A stretch of DNA of 64,000 nt from Oscillospiraceae bacterium (GTDB taxonomy: Bacteria > Bacillota > Clostridia > Oscillospirales > Oscillospiraceae): contig CACYXE010000005.1 of assembly GCA_902778275.1 (NCBI GenBank), forward strand, positions 19,276 through 83,275, read 5' to 3'. Positions 1 through 8,890 of this stretch are shown here, one piece after another. The position numbers and the translations under genes were made by a program. A model generated the notes under the pieces. It was not told the DNA's origin, did no database searches, and saw nothing but the letters and a program-made list of their open reading frames with translations. Numbering within the stretch: position 1 is the stretch's first letter; every line of letters starts with the position of its first letter.

Positions 1-190
1 TATCATCTGCGTAAAAATGAAAAAATGCACCTTGGCAAATCTCGCCTTGTCTTCCATTATACATCTACTGTACACAAAATTACCCCCTCCGTGTCCCAAA
101 AAAACTTACCACTACACATGTAACACGTGGAGCGCATTTAGGCAAGCAGGAATTATGGGTGATGATTCTTAATGAGAATACTTGTTCCTT
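1..190. other. Gene-free left edge of the window
   Basis: No supportable gene, RNA or clear terminator is seen. The stretch is AT-rich. It lies downstream of the minus-strand LacI gene and the small broken gene that follows it. A short CCAC...GTGG inverted motif occurs near 110-130 but is too weak to name. Confidence 0.5.
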
Positions 191-414
191 CTAAACAAAA
201 AACTCTATGATAGAACGTTCTTCAAAGCACTTCTTTTCCTCCTGTACAACTTCCTTTGTAGGAATGCCGAAAAGAATAATGCTTCCACCCATTTTCCCGC
301 AGTGGCAGAGAGAAGCATTGCAATCTCGGAATCCACATCATTTATATAGGACATACCATCCATCCAGACTCTGGCATAACCCATGGCAACGATTGCGAGC
401 TTGATCTTCTCCAC
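191..414 (-). pseudogene. Frameshifted dehydrogenase-like fragment
   Basis: Reading from a GTG at 414, the frame gives a hydrophobic start (VEKIKLAIVAMGYARVWMDG) and then runs into low-quality sequence. After a one-base shift near 280-300 a second frame reads GKMGGSIILFGIPTKEVVQE and ends at a stop at 191-193. That second piece resembles the cofactor-domain strand of zinc-type medium-chain dehydrogenases (GGxxxLFGxP). No ribosome site precedes the GTG. The reading frame is also open upstream without a start. I read it as a gene remnant left downstream of the LacI regulator. The family assignment is tentative and both halves may derive from different genes. Confidence 0.3.
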
Positions 415-467
415 CGCTACTGTGTAATTCTGTGTGTCGAATGCAAAACTGGCCGCGCCTCTGGCCT

Positions 468-1475
468 TTACAGGGATTCTCGCAACACCAGATTGGTCAG
501 CAATTCGATCTTGATGGGAGGCTCTTCGTTGTCGATGATGGTGACCAGCCGCTCAACAGCCAACTTCCCCATGGACTGCTTAGGCACATTGATGGTGGTC
601 AACGGAGGCTCGACCAGTTCGGAAACAGAGGTATTGTCAAAGCCGATGATCGCCACGTCTTCCGGAACCTTGTACCCAAAGTCCCGAAAAGCGTGAAGGG
701 CGCCCATGGCAATAATGTCGTTATCGGCAAAATAGCAGGCGGCCAGCGGCGCGCCGGACTCCAAGATCTTTTTCATGTCCGAGTAGGCGCCGTCGATGGT
801 CGGCATCAGAAGATGGACGATACATCCGGAGGAGGAAAAATCGTTGTTGCGTACAGCTTTGTAAAACCCGTCTGCCCGTTCGTCAAAGTTGGTAATGGAG
901 TAGGAGGATTTCAGGTATCCGGGCTGCAGATGATATTTTTGAATCATATAATTGGTGGCCAGAAAGGCGCCCTGCACATTGTTGATGACCACATAATCCT
1001 TGGCAATGTTCTCAAAATACGTATCGAGGATCACCATGGGGATCTCCACATCCCGGAAGCACTCGAAGTCCCGCGGCTGCATTTCTGTTGCCAGAAGAAT
1101 AATGCCATCCGGTCGCGTGGAGACGATCTCGCTTACGTCCACTTCAAGCCCGGATTTTTCGTAGAGGTAGCGGATATCCAGCGAAAAGCCATTCTTCTGG
1201 CAGGCGGTGGCAATGCCCTCTGTCAGGCTGGAGAAAAACGGCGTGTCCTCGACGATTTTACCGCCCAGCTTTTTGAAAATGACCAGAGAAAAGCGGCGCT
1301 GGCGCTTTGCACTGCCCGGCTTGAAGCTTCGGCCTGTGTATCCGTAATGCCAGGCGGCATTCAGAATCCTCTCGCGGGTTTCTGGACTGACGCCGGGTTT
1401 ATTATTCAAAGCAATGGACACGGCGGAAGGTGAGACATTCAACATCTTTGCCAGTTCTTTTGCTGTAATAGCCAT
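468..1475 (-). CDS. LacI-family transcriptional regulator
   Basis: This is a 335-aa LacI/GalR-type repressor that should bind operator DNA and respond to a sugar or sugar phosphate. The N-terminus has the diagnostic helix-turn-helix and hinge (AITAKELAKMLNVSPSAVSIALNNKPGVS). It is followed by a type-I periplasmic-binding fold, with PDGIILLATE near the middle and a C-terminal GFDNTSVSELVEPPLTTI block typical of the family. I chose the ATG at 1475 because GAGG lies 6 nt upstream (1482-1485); upstream in-frame ATGs lack a site. It follows the E3 gene of the sugar operon on the same strand, separated by a terminator-like hairpin, so it is the obvious candidate local regulator. A perfect 19-bp palindrome in the divergent promoter region (13650-13668) is a candidate operator. 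Confidence 0.9.
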   Translation of the reverse strand: MAITAKELAKMLNVSPSAVSIALNNKPGVSPETRERILNAAWHYGYTGRSFKPGSAKRQRRFSLVIFKKLGGKIVEDTPFFSSLTEGIATACQKNGFSLDIRYLYEKSGLEVDVSEIVSTRPDGIILLATEMQPRDFECFRDVEIPMVILDTYFENIAKDYVVINNVQGAFLATNYMIQKYHLQPGYLKSSYSITNFDERADGFYKAVRNNDFSSSGCIVHLLMPTIDGAYSDMKKILESGAPLAACYFADNDIIAMGALHAFRDFGYKVPEDVAIIGFDNTSVSELVEPPLTTINVPKQSMGKLAVERLVTIIDNEEPPIKIELLTNLVLRESL

Positions 1476-1698
1476 AGCATACCTCATGTTTCGTAATTCT
1501 TTATCGCTTTTGCAGCGCAAGCCTTGCCCGCTGTCGGAGGAAACGGTAAAACTGGTTTTGCACGAGCAAATTACTTATTAGAAAATAATATCAAATTTAC
1601 AGGAATTATGCAATGTTGTTTTCCAAAAACGACGTGGTTTTTCCCTCCATTTTTTCTTAAAAAGCAGGAACGCAGAGGAGCAAACAAGGAGAGAAGGC

Positions 1699-1733
1699 AA
1701 CCGCGAATGCGGGAGCAAGCCCGTATTCGCGGT
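1699..1733 (-). terminator. Hairpin between E3 and lacI-type genes
   Basis: AACCGCGAAT (1699-1708) pairs with ATTCGCGGTT (1724-1733), and an inner CGGG/CCCG extends the stem to about 15 bp. On the minus strand it is followed by a pyrimidine-rich tract (GCCTTCTCTCC) rather than a clean T-run. It lies 30 bp after the stop of the E3 gene and probably ends the long operon or attenuates read-through into the regulator. Confidence 0.6.
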
Positions 1734-1762
1734 TTATACCATCGCTGCTGCGAAGGTACCGA

Positions 1763-3447
1763 TCATTTCTTCTTGTTGGGCATGTGGATCGCTCGGTTTA
1801 CAGAGGCCATAACGCCTTCCCGCAAGGCCTCGGCCACGGTTGGATGGCAATGGATTGTACTGATCAGTTCATCCGCAGTACACTCCATACGAATGGCCAG
1901 GGCCGCCTCTTCAATCAGGTCGGTAGCCCGGGGCGCCAGAATGTGTACACCCAGGATCTCACCGTAGGGCTTTCCCGTGAGAACTTTGATCATGCCGTCC
2001 GTAAAACCAGTCACTAAGCTCTTGCCGTTGGCAGATATGGGGAAACGCCCCACATCGTACGCAAGCCCCCGCTGGGCAGCCTGCTCTTCCGTCAGGCCCA
2101 CGCCGGCAAATTCCGGCCCTACATAGGCGCAGGAAGGGCTGTATTCCGGAAGGAACTCGCTGCTGCCGCCCAGTGCGTTTTCTGCCGCGACTTCGCCCAT
2201 GGCCATAGCCGCGTGAGCCAGCATCAGTTTGCCGTTGCAGTCGCCTGCGGCGTAAATGCCGGCAACGGGGGTTTCCATCTTGCTGTTGACGGGAAGGAAG
2301 CCCCGCTCCAACACGATCCCCGCGTTTTCCAACTGCAATCCTGCGGTGTTGGGAGCCCTGCCCACGCAGATCAGGACCTTTTCCGCTTGAAACACCTGTT
2401 CGCCGGCGGGTGTGCGGCCGTGACGAGGGCGCCCCCTTCCGTATCCTGAATCCGGAGCACGCTGCTGTCGGTATGAATATCCAGCCCTGAGCGGGCCAGC
2501 TTCTCCCGCAGGATGGCGGTCAACTCCCGATCCATCAGCGGCAGCAGTTCACTTGTCTGTTCGATCACGGTGATCCGGCTGCCGAAGCTGGCATAGATAC
2601 TGCCAAGCTCCAACCCGATCACACCGCCGCCGATGATGAGCATGCTCTCGGGCACGGCATCCAGCTGCAGGCACGCGGTGGAATCGATACAAGCGCCGGA
2701 GCCCTGCACACCGGGGATATCGGGTATGATGGGGTGAGAGCCGGAGGCGATGATAATACGGTCCGCTGTGATCTCCTGCCCGCCTGCGGTTACGGTCCTG
2801 GCGTTGACGAAGGCGGCTTCGCCCTCAATGAACTTGATCTTGTTGGCGCGGAGCAACGCTCGGACCCCGCTCACCAGCTTTTCAGAATTGGAGACTCTGG
2901 TGGCCTGGACTTGCGTCCAGTCCACACGCAGGCCGTCCGCGTAGATCCCGATGCCGCCGGCATTCTTAAAGCTGTTATAAATCTCTGCGGCGTGCATCAG
3001 CGACTTTGTGGGCATGCAGCCGCAGTTCAGACAGGTGCCGCCGACATGCGTCTTTTCGATCAGGGTAACGCTGGCCCCCAGCTGTGCGGCGCGGATGGCG
3101 GCCACATAGCCGCCGGGACCGCCGCCGATCACGACCACGGACAGGCCCGCGCCGCCGTTGGGGGAGGCAGCCGTCTTTTCCGGCGAGGACGAAACAGCGG
3201 CAGGCGCCTCGCCTTCCTCGATCTCTGCCACTGCCGTTCCCACCGGGATCGGCTTTCCGGCTTCGGCCAGAATGCTGTGAAGCACCCCGCTGCAATTGGC
3301 TTCGATCTCCAGTTCTGCCTTTCCGGTGTTGACAATGAACAGCACGTCACCATCCCGGACGGGGTCTCCGGCCTTCTTTTCCCAGGCGGTGATCACACCT
3401 TCGGTCATGGTTTTTCCGATTTTCGGCATATTGACTTGCACAGGCAT
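1763..3447 (-). pseudogene. lpdA: Dihydrolipoyl dehydrogenase (E3) with lipoyl domain, frameshifted
   Basis: E3 reoxidises the dihydrolipoyl groups of the dehydrogenase complex and reduces NAD+. An N-terminal lipoyl domain (residues 1-80, lipoyl Lys43 in NTGKAELE) is joined by an Ala/Pro linker to the FAD fold (VVIGGGPGG near 104-113). The redox motif C139LNCGC144 is intact. This frame runs from 3447 to 2371. The rest (ICVGRAPNT, GIYAAGDCNG, and the C-terminal STIHCHPTVAEAL with the catalytic His) is in another frame ending at 1763. The frames join cleanly near 2408-2424: one side reads GGALVT and the other TPAGEQVFQAEKV, so one base is missing or extra. It is either a real recent lesion or an assembly error. 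It is the last gene of the operon, 16 bp after E2, with GGAGG before the ATG. Confidence 0.88.
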
Positions 3448-3463
3448 TGGATGACACCTCCGA

Positions 3464-4594
3464 TCAGGCCAGCATCAGCGCCGGGTTTTCCATCAGCGTT
3501 TTGACCCGCTGCAGAAATTCAGCGGCCACGGAGCCGTCCACGACCCGGTGGTCAGCGGTCAGGGACAGATTCATGATCGGGCGTATGGCGATCTCGCCGT
3601 TGCGGACGACGACCTTGTCTTCCATCGTGTTCACGCCCAGGATAGCTACCTCGGGCTGGTTGATAATGGGAGAGAAGCTTTCGATGCCGTACATGCCCAG
3701 ATTCGTAATGGTGAAGGTGCCGCCCCGGAGCTTTTCCATGGGCAGCTGTCCGCTGCGGGCCTTCTCCGCCAGGTCTTTGACCTCTGCAGAAATCTCCTGC
3801 AGGCTTTTCTTGTCAGCATCGGTCACGTTGGGGACCACCAGCCCGTTGGGAAGGGCCACAGCCACACCCATATTCACGTAATGCTTGTAGACGATCTTGT
3901 TGTCCACAACAGAGCAGTTCAGAGCAGGATACTCGGTGAGGGCCTTGGCCACAAATTTGACCAGCAGATCCGTATAGGATACTTTCAGTCCTCCGGCTTT
4001 CAACTGCTCCCGGTATTGCTTCATAGCCCCCATATCGATCTCCAGATTGAAGGTCACAGTGGGGCTCGTCATATGGGAATCCTGCATGTTGCGAGCGATA
4101 GCCTTGCGCATGCCGTTCATGGCGACGACCTGTTCCCGGCCATCATCCTCCGGCTGCGGGGCCTGCGCCTGGGCATTCCGTGCCTTCAAATAATCCAGAA
4201 TGTCCTTGGCAAATATCCGTCCTTGCGCGGGGATCTGAGTGAGATCAATATTCTGATCGGCGGCAAGCTTCCGGGCCAGGGGCGAGGCTTTGCCCGCTTT
4301 CGGCGCCGCTTCCTGTGAGGCCGGAGCTGCAGCGGGGGCGGCATCCGCCGCTTTGGGCGCCTCCCCCTCCGCGATCACGGCGATGCGCGCCTTGACCGGA
4401 ATGCTCTCCCCCTCGGCGGCCAGAAGCTCACTGACGATACCGGCCTCTGGAGCCTCCACATCGAAGCTGCCCTTCTCCGTCTGCAGGGTGAACAACAGAT
4501 CGCCTTCGTTTACATAGTCGCCTGGTTTTACCAGCCACTTCGCGATGATACCGCTCTCCATGGTTTTGCCGATTCTAGGCATGGTAATATCCAT
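3464..4594 (-). CDS. Dihydrolipoamide acyltransferase (E2)
   Basis: This is the core of a 2-oxoacid or acetoin dehydrogenase complex, passing the acyl group from lipoate to CoA. The 376 residues show three parts in order: a lipoyl domain (1-80, lipoyl Lys41 in QTEKGSFDVEA), an Ala/Pro linker, and an E3/E1-binding domain (ASPLARKLAADQNIDLTQIP). A CAT-like catalytic domain follows, ending with LTADHRVVDGSVAAEFL, which holds the His and Asp-Gly of the HxxxDG active site. AGGAGG lies 6 nt before the ATG. Length is typical of short single-lipoyl E2s such as AcoC-type enzymes. It partners the E3 gene downstream and the E1 alpha/beta genes of the divergent operon. The acyl substrate cannot be fixed from sequence. 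Confidence 0.92.
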   Translation of the reverse strand: MDITMPRIGKTMESGIIAKWLVKPGDYVNEGDLLFTLQTEKGSFDVEAPEAGIVSELLAAEGESIPVKARIAVIAEGEAPKAADAAPAAAPASQEAAPKAGKASPLARKLAADQNIDLTQIPAQGRIFAKDILDYLKARNAQAQAPQPEDDGREQVVAMNGMRKAIARNMQDSHMTSPTVTFNLEIDMGAMKQYREQLKAGGLKVSYTDLLVKFVAKALTEYPALNCSVVDNKIVYKHYVNMGVAVALPNGLVVPNVTDADKKSLQEISAEVKDLAEKARSGQLPMEKLRGGTFTITNLGMYGIESFSPIINQPEVAILGVNTMEDKVVVRNGEIAIRPIMNLSLTADHRVVDGSVAAEFLQRVKTLMENPALMLA

Positions 4595-4609
4595 TCTCTG
4601 CCTCCTGTG

Positions 4610-5002
4610 TTACCGTGCAAAATAGGGGCGCATATCGGCGTCCTCAAAATAATACCAATGCTTGCCTTTGATGGCGTCCGGGTGGTTGGTGTCATCCGCG
4701 GGAATGAACACTTCATCGGTGCATTCCGGCCATTTGTCCCGGCAGAGGATGTGATGCACCAGCTTGCCGCCGCTTGCATACCACTCCTCCCAGGCCAGAC
4801 GGTCCCAGTCGTCGGGAATCGCGTTGATAACATATTCCCGATCGATCCCCTCTACATGGCAGTCAGACTTGACCCAATGGTAGCGCCCGGCATAAAGCGC
4901 GTCACCGGATGCAGTCAGATCGGCAAACATCTTGGCCGGGGAAAAGCCCAGCGCTTCCAGGGCGGAGAGAATCTCCTCCCGTTCCAGTATTTCAGTCAGC
5001 AT
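4610..5002 (-). CDS. Unknown 130-aa protein of the sugar operon
   Basis: I do not recognise this protein. It is 130 residues, acidic, rich in Trp and Tyr (AWEEWYASGGKLVHH, KGKHWYYFEDADMRPYF), with no signal peptide or membrane segment and several Asp/His/Cys residues that could bind metal. GAGGCGGG precedes the ATG, and the gene is spaced 11 bp after the isomerase-like gene and 15 bp before E2, so it is translated as part of the operon. It does not match the RbsD/FucU mutarotase pattern. A small accessory enzyme for the imported sugar is possible, but this is only inference from position. Confidence 0.65.
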   Translation of the reverse strand: MLTEILEREEILSALEALGFSPAKMFADLTASGDALYAGRYHWVKSDCHVEGIDREYVINAIPDDWDRLAWEEWYASGGKLVHHILCRDKWPECTDEVFIPADDTNHPDAIKGKHWYYFEDADMRPYFAR

Positions 5003-5013
5003 AGTTTCCCGCC

Positions 5014-6426
5014 TCAGCCTTCATGGAAGTAGGTATCCCAGCCCAAATAATTGACAAAGGCTTCTTCCAGAATGTCGGCGCAATTGCCGCGCACAGTGGC
5101 CACATGGTGTTCAAAGCCGTTGCGGCAGATGAATTTCAGCAGCTTCTGCAGGCCGGGGATCTTCCACAGAGACAGGGCACCAAAAGAGGGGATCTTATCG
5201 GCCAGAAGCTCGCCCTCGCCCAGGTAGGTCTTCATGATGCCCTGATTGTCGTCGGTGGCGATTTTGGCATAGGTCATGGGGCCGGCCACAGCCTGACCTT
5301 TACAGGCCCCGAAGCAGGTCTCCTTGGCCAGCCCGCCCTTGGACAGGATATCCAGATGAGAGATCTCAATATCGGTGCCGAAAAAGCTTTTGGGGAAGTT
5401 GCCGCAATGCTGGTTGATGCAGACGTTGCGGTCCTTGCTGAAGTTGTTGTTCCAATCCATGTAGGCGGCTTTGTTGCCGGAGGCTTTGTTCAGCGCCAGC
5501 ATGGTGACAGCACCCATGACATCTGATTCGCAGGCACCGGGGATGCCTTCTTCACCCAGCATGCTCATGGCCAGGCAGGCGGCGCAGCCATAGTTGTTCT
5601 CAATGGAGTTCCAGCACTGCATGGCAAAAGCGTCACACTTGTTTTCGGTGAGCCAGTCCTTGACGGCAAGGATCAGTTTGGCCTGGCGGGTGATCAGTTC
5701 GCTGGCCACGGACGCGGGGATACTGCCGTAGGCGCGGATCTTGGCCTCACAGTCGGCAATGCGCTCCGGATCCTGAATGGCATTGGCAGCGGCGATGATC
5801 TCGGAAAGGTCAACGCAGCGGGTGGTGATACCGCTCTTCTGCATGATCTTTTCGGAAAAACGAACGGTTCTGAAGTTGTCGGGACGCATACCGATCAGCC
5901 CGATGCGGGCATGGCGCATAGCGTAGACCACAGAGCAGATCTTGTCAAAGCGGTCCAGGTCTTGACCGAACTCTTCGGATTTGATGGCGCAGGTATGCAG
6001 TTGCGTCAAAGTATACTTGATGCCGCCGTAATACAGGTTGTTGCAGACGGAAATCTTGCCGCAGAAACTGTCGGCGCGTTCGGCCAGGGAGAGCTTGTCA
6101 TCTTCATCATCGCTTGCCTGCACCAAAACGGGAACATCCACGCCGCTGTCTTTGATGGCGTGGTAGATGGGCGCTTCCTCCCCAAAGTTGGGCATGCAGA
6201 CAATAATGCCGGTTAGTACATCGGAGTACTTGCGGAACAGGGCCGCGCATTTTTCCGCATCGTCCAGGGTCATAACGCCGCCGGATGCGGTGGCGTCATC
6301 CGGGAGGATGATGTATTTCATCTTGTGCGCATCCAGAACGCTGAACAGTTCCTTCTTCGCCGCCTTTACCAGCTCTGCAGGAAATACCCCACGGGCAGCT
6401 ACGATAACGCCAAAAGTGTTTTCCAT
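5014..6426 (-). CDS. L-fucose/L-arabinose isomerase-fold protein
   Basis: The 470-aa protein belongs to the FucI/AraA fold family, whose members isomerise aldoses and ketoses with a divalent metal. The N-terminus (GVIVAARGVFPAELVKAAKK) and the Rossmann-like GIIVCMPNFGEEAPIYHA block are typical of the uncharacterised 'fucose isomerase-like' branch. Candidate metal ligands are seen in GACESDVMGA (Glu), AAYMDWNNNF (Asp) and CINQHCGNFP (His), matching the Glu-Asp-His set of FucI in order. The start at 6426 is chosen because GGAAGGAG lies 7 nt upstream; a longer in-frame start lacks a site. It follows the FGGY kinase by 36 bp. It likely converts the imported sugar to the ketose used by the kinase. 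Confidence 0.82.
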   Translation of the reverse strand: MENTFGVIVAARGVFPAELVKAAKKELFSVLDAHKMKYIILPDDATASGGVMTLDDAEKCAALFRKYSDVLTGIIVCMPNFGEEAPIYHAIKDSGVDVPVLVQASDDEDDKLSLAERADSFCGKISVCNNLYYGGIKYTLTQLHTCAIKSEEFGQDLDRFDKICSVVYAMRHARIGLIGMRPDNFRTVRFSEKIMQKSGITTRCVDLSEIIAAANAIQDPERIADCEAKIRAYGSIPASVASELITRQAKLILAVKDWLTENKCDAFAMQCWNSIENNYGCAACLAMSMLGEEGIPGACESDVMGAVTMLALNKASGNKAAYMDWNNNFSKDRNVCINQHCGNFPKSFFGTDIEISHLDILSKGGLAKETCFGACKGQAVAGPMTYAKIATDDNQGIMKTYLGEGELLADKIPSFGALSLWKIPGLQKLLKFICRNGFEHHVATVRGNCADILEEAFVNYLGWDTYFHEG

Positions 6427-6462
6427 GTTGAGACTCCTTCCAAATATAAAGTTAAGAATCAA

Positions 6463-7935
6463 TTAAGCCATCTTGGCTAGTGCGATTGCTTTGCACCAGC
6501 CGTCATACAGCGCGTCCACCTGTTTCCGGGACAGACAGGGAGAAAAGATCGCACCATGGCGGATCAAACGGTCAAGATCGGCTGCCTGCCAGAAGCCTGT
6601 TCCCAGCCCGGCCAGCAGAGCCGAACCATAAGCAGACGCCTCTTCCACCCGGTTTCGAACGATCGCTTTGCCGCAGAGGGACGCTTGAAACTCCATCAGG
6701 AAGCGGTTTTCAGTTGGCTTTCCGTCTACCATCAAGCTGTCAAATGCAAGACCCGTATCCGCTTCAATGGCTTTGACTACGTCCGTGATCTGATATGCGA
6801 TGGATTCCAGTGCTGCCCGCACGATATGGCGTTTATCTGTGTCAAAGGTCATCCCGGTGAGAAGAGCCTTTGCATCAGGCGCCCAATGGGGTGCTCCCAG
6901 GCCGCTGAACGCGGGGACAAAGTATACTCCGCCGTTTCCGTCAAGCTCAGTGGCCATGGCCTCCGCATCTCCTGCGGAAGGCAAAAGCTGCAGCTGGTCT
7001 GTCAGCCACTTGACAGTGGCGCCGGTGCTGTTGATATTGCCTTCGATGGCGAAGTTTACCTTCCCGCCGCAGGCATAGGACACCGTTGTGGCAAGGCCTG
7101 TGCTGCTCAGCTTGTCCGGACCCGTGCCGGCCATGACAGAAGAGCCGGTACCGTAAGTCACTTTGATGCCGGTCCCCAGGCCGCACTGGGCAAACAGCGC
7201 GCCATGGGAGTCTCCGATCACTCCGGCAATAGGGATCTGGCAGCCGTCTAGGCACATGTGTCCGACCACCTGGTCGGAAAACAGGATCCGCGGCATCATG
7301 GCAGCGGACAGGCCGAAGGCCTCCAGTAGCATATCGTCCCAGCGGAGGGTCTGAAGATCCATCAACTGCGTCCGGCTGGCGTTGGAATAGTCGGTGATGT
7401 GGTTTTTCTCCCGGCTCAGGTTCCAGACCAGCCAGGAATCCACGGTCCCGCAAAGAAGGCGGCCTTCTGCTTTCAAGGCTCGGGCATGTTCCACGTTATC
7501 CATGATCCAGGCCAGCTTTGCCGCGGAGAAGAACTCAGAGAGCGGAAGACCGGTTTTGGCCTTGACCTGTTCTTCCATACCCAGGTCGCGGATGCGCTGG
7601 CACTGATCCCCCGCCCGGCTGCACTGCCAGACAATAGCGTTATAGACCGGCTTACCTGTTTCCCGATCCCATGCGAGCACCGTTTCCCGCTGGTTGGTGA
7701 TGGCAAGGCATTGGATCTCGGCAGCGGAAACGGCTGCCTGGGCAAGCAGCTGCTCGATGAGCATGCGCACATTGGCCAGGATTTCCATCGGGTCGTGTTC
7801 AACCCATCCCAGTTGGGGATGGATCTGACTGTGGGATGCGTAACTTTTGCTTTGAATATTTCCGTCATGATCAATCAGCAGGGCCTTGGTGCCGGCCGTG
7901 CTCTGATCGATAGCAAGAATGAATCGTTTTTCCAT
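6463..7935 (-). CDS. FGGY-family carbohydrate kinase (glycerol-kinase-like)
   Basis: The 490-aa protein is a sugar or polyol kinase of the FGGY family. The N-terminal ATP-site motif AIDQSTAGTKALLID, the ITNQRETVLAWDRETG and YNAIVWQ blocks, and VTYGTGSSVMAG in the second domain are intact. It resembles glycerol kinase most closely in overall pattern, but the substrate-site region (IVWQCSRAGDQCQR, GLPLSEFFSAAKLAWI) departs from GlpK, so glycerol is not assumed. FGGY kinases also act on ribulose, xylulose, apulose and tetritols. GAGG precedes the ATG at 7935, just after the transketolase gene (1-bp gap). In context it should phosphorylate the ketose before transketolase cleavage. Confidence 0.87.
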   Translation of the reverse strand: MEKRFILAIDQSTAGTKALLIDHDGNIQSKSYASHSQIHPQLGWVEHDPMEILANVRMLIEQLLAQAAVSAAEIQCLAITNQRETVLAWDRETGKPVYNAIVWQCSRAGDQCQRIRDLGMEEQVKAKTGLPLSEFFSAAKLAWIMDNVEHARALKAEGRLLCGTVDSWLVWNLSREKNHITDYSNASRTQLMDLQTLRWDDMLLEAFGLSAAMMPRILFSDQVVGHMCLDGCQIPIAGVIGDSHGALFAQCGLGTGIKVTYGTGSSVMAGTGPDKLSSTGLATTVSYACGGKVNFAIEGNINSTGATVKWLTDQLQLLPSAGDAEAMATELDGNGGVYFVPAFSGLGAPHWAPDAKALLTGMTFDTDKRHIVRAALESIAYQITDVVKAIEADTGLAFDSLMVDGKPTENRFLMEFQASLCGKAIVRNRVEEASAYGSALLAGLGTGFWQAADLDRLIRHGAIFSPCLSRKQVDALYDGWCKAIALAKMA

Positions 7936-7936
7936 A

Positions 7937-8890
7937 TTACTTCACAACCTCACGCACTGCCTGGGCGATGCCGGCCGCGTCCAGGCCGTAATGGGCCTTC
8001 ATCTCCGCAGAGCTTCCGCAGAGTAGGACTTCGTTGGGCAGGGCCACACATTTGACACGGACGGGGCATGATTCGGCGGTCACCTGTGCCACCGCGGAGC
8101 CCAGGCCCCCGTTGATGCTGTGTTCCTCCGTGCATACGATGGCGCCGGTTTCCCGGGCTGCCCTCAGCACAGCCTCCACGTCCAGGGGTTTGATGGTAAA
8201 CATGTCCAGCACACGGGCTTCGATGCCCTCCTTGCTCAGGGTCTCCGCCGCCACAAGGGCGGGAAACAGCTGTTCGCCGACGGCGATGATGGTCACATCC
8301 GAACCCTCCCGGCACAGATGCGCTTTGCCAAACTGAAAAACGTCGGTCTCCTCATAGAACGCGGGGACTGCGCCCCGGCCCATCCGCAGGTAAACGGGGC
8401 CGTCAAAGTCCGCCAGCATGTGGGCAAGCTTTTTCGCCTGCATCGCGTCGGCTGGGCAGAGCACACTGATATTGGCGATTGCGCGCATCACGGCGAAATC
8501 CTGTACGGAGTAATGGCTTTCACCCAGAGCGCCGTAGCTGATGCCGCCGCTGACGCCGATCAGTTTGACGTTTTTGTTGGAGTAGGCCACATCCACTTTG
8601 ACTTGCTCCAGGCTTCTGGCCGCCAGAAAAGCCGCCGGCCCGCAGACGAAGGGACGCTTGCTGAACGAGGCAAGACCTGCGGCGATACCGACCATATCCT
8701 GCTCCGCAATGCCGCACTCTACAAATTGGTCCGGCAGTGCAGCAACATAGTTGGTAAGCGCAGCGGAGCCGGTAGCGTCACTGGTCAGGGCGATGATATC
8801 CGGATCCTGTCTGGCAGCCTCCAGCAGAGCATCCATAAAAGACTGCCGGACGTTTTCCGAGGGGATTCCAGCATCTGTTACATTACGCAT
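7937..8890 (-). CDS. Transketolase, C-terminal subunit (first pair)
   Basis: This 317-aa polypeptide carries the pyrimidine-binding and C-terminal domains of a split transketolase. The catalytic Glu that activates thiamine diphosphate lies in VECGIAEQDMVGIAAGLA. ISYGALGESHYSVQDFAVMR, YLRMGRGAVPAF and the C-terminal CTEEHSINGGLGSAVAQV segment are also family features. Its start overlaps the end of the N-terminal subunit by 8 bp, with GGAGATG inside the upstream gene, so translation is coupled. Together the two chains transfer two-carbon ketol units between sugar phosphates. Confidence 0.92.
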   Translation of the reverse strand: MRNVTDAGIPSENVRQSFMDALLEAARQDPDIIALTSDATGSAALTNYVAALPDQFVECGIAEQDMVGIAAGLASFSKRPFVCGPAAFLAARSLEQVKVDVAYSNKNVKLIGVSGGISYGALGESHYSVQDFAVMRAIANISVLCPADAMQAKKLAHMLADFDGPVYLRMGRGAVPAFYEETDVFQFGKAHLCREGSDVTIIAVGEQLFPALVAAETLSKEGIEARVLDMFTIKPLDVEAVLRAARETGAIVCTEEHSINGGLGSAVAQVTAESCPVRVKCVALPNEVLLCGSSAEMKAHYGLDAAGIAQAVREVVK

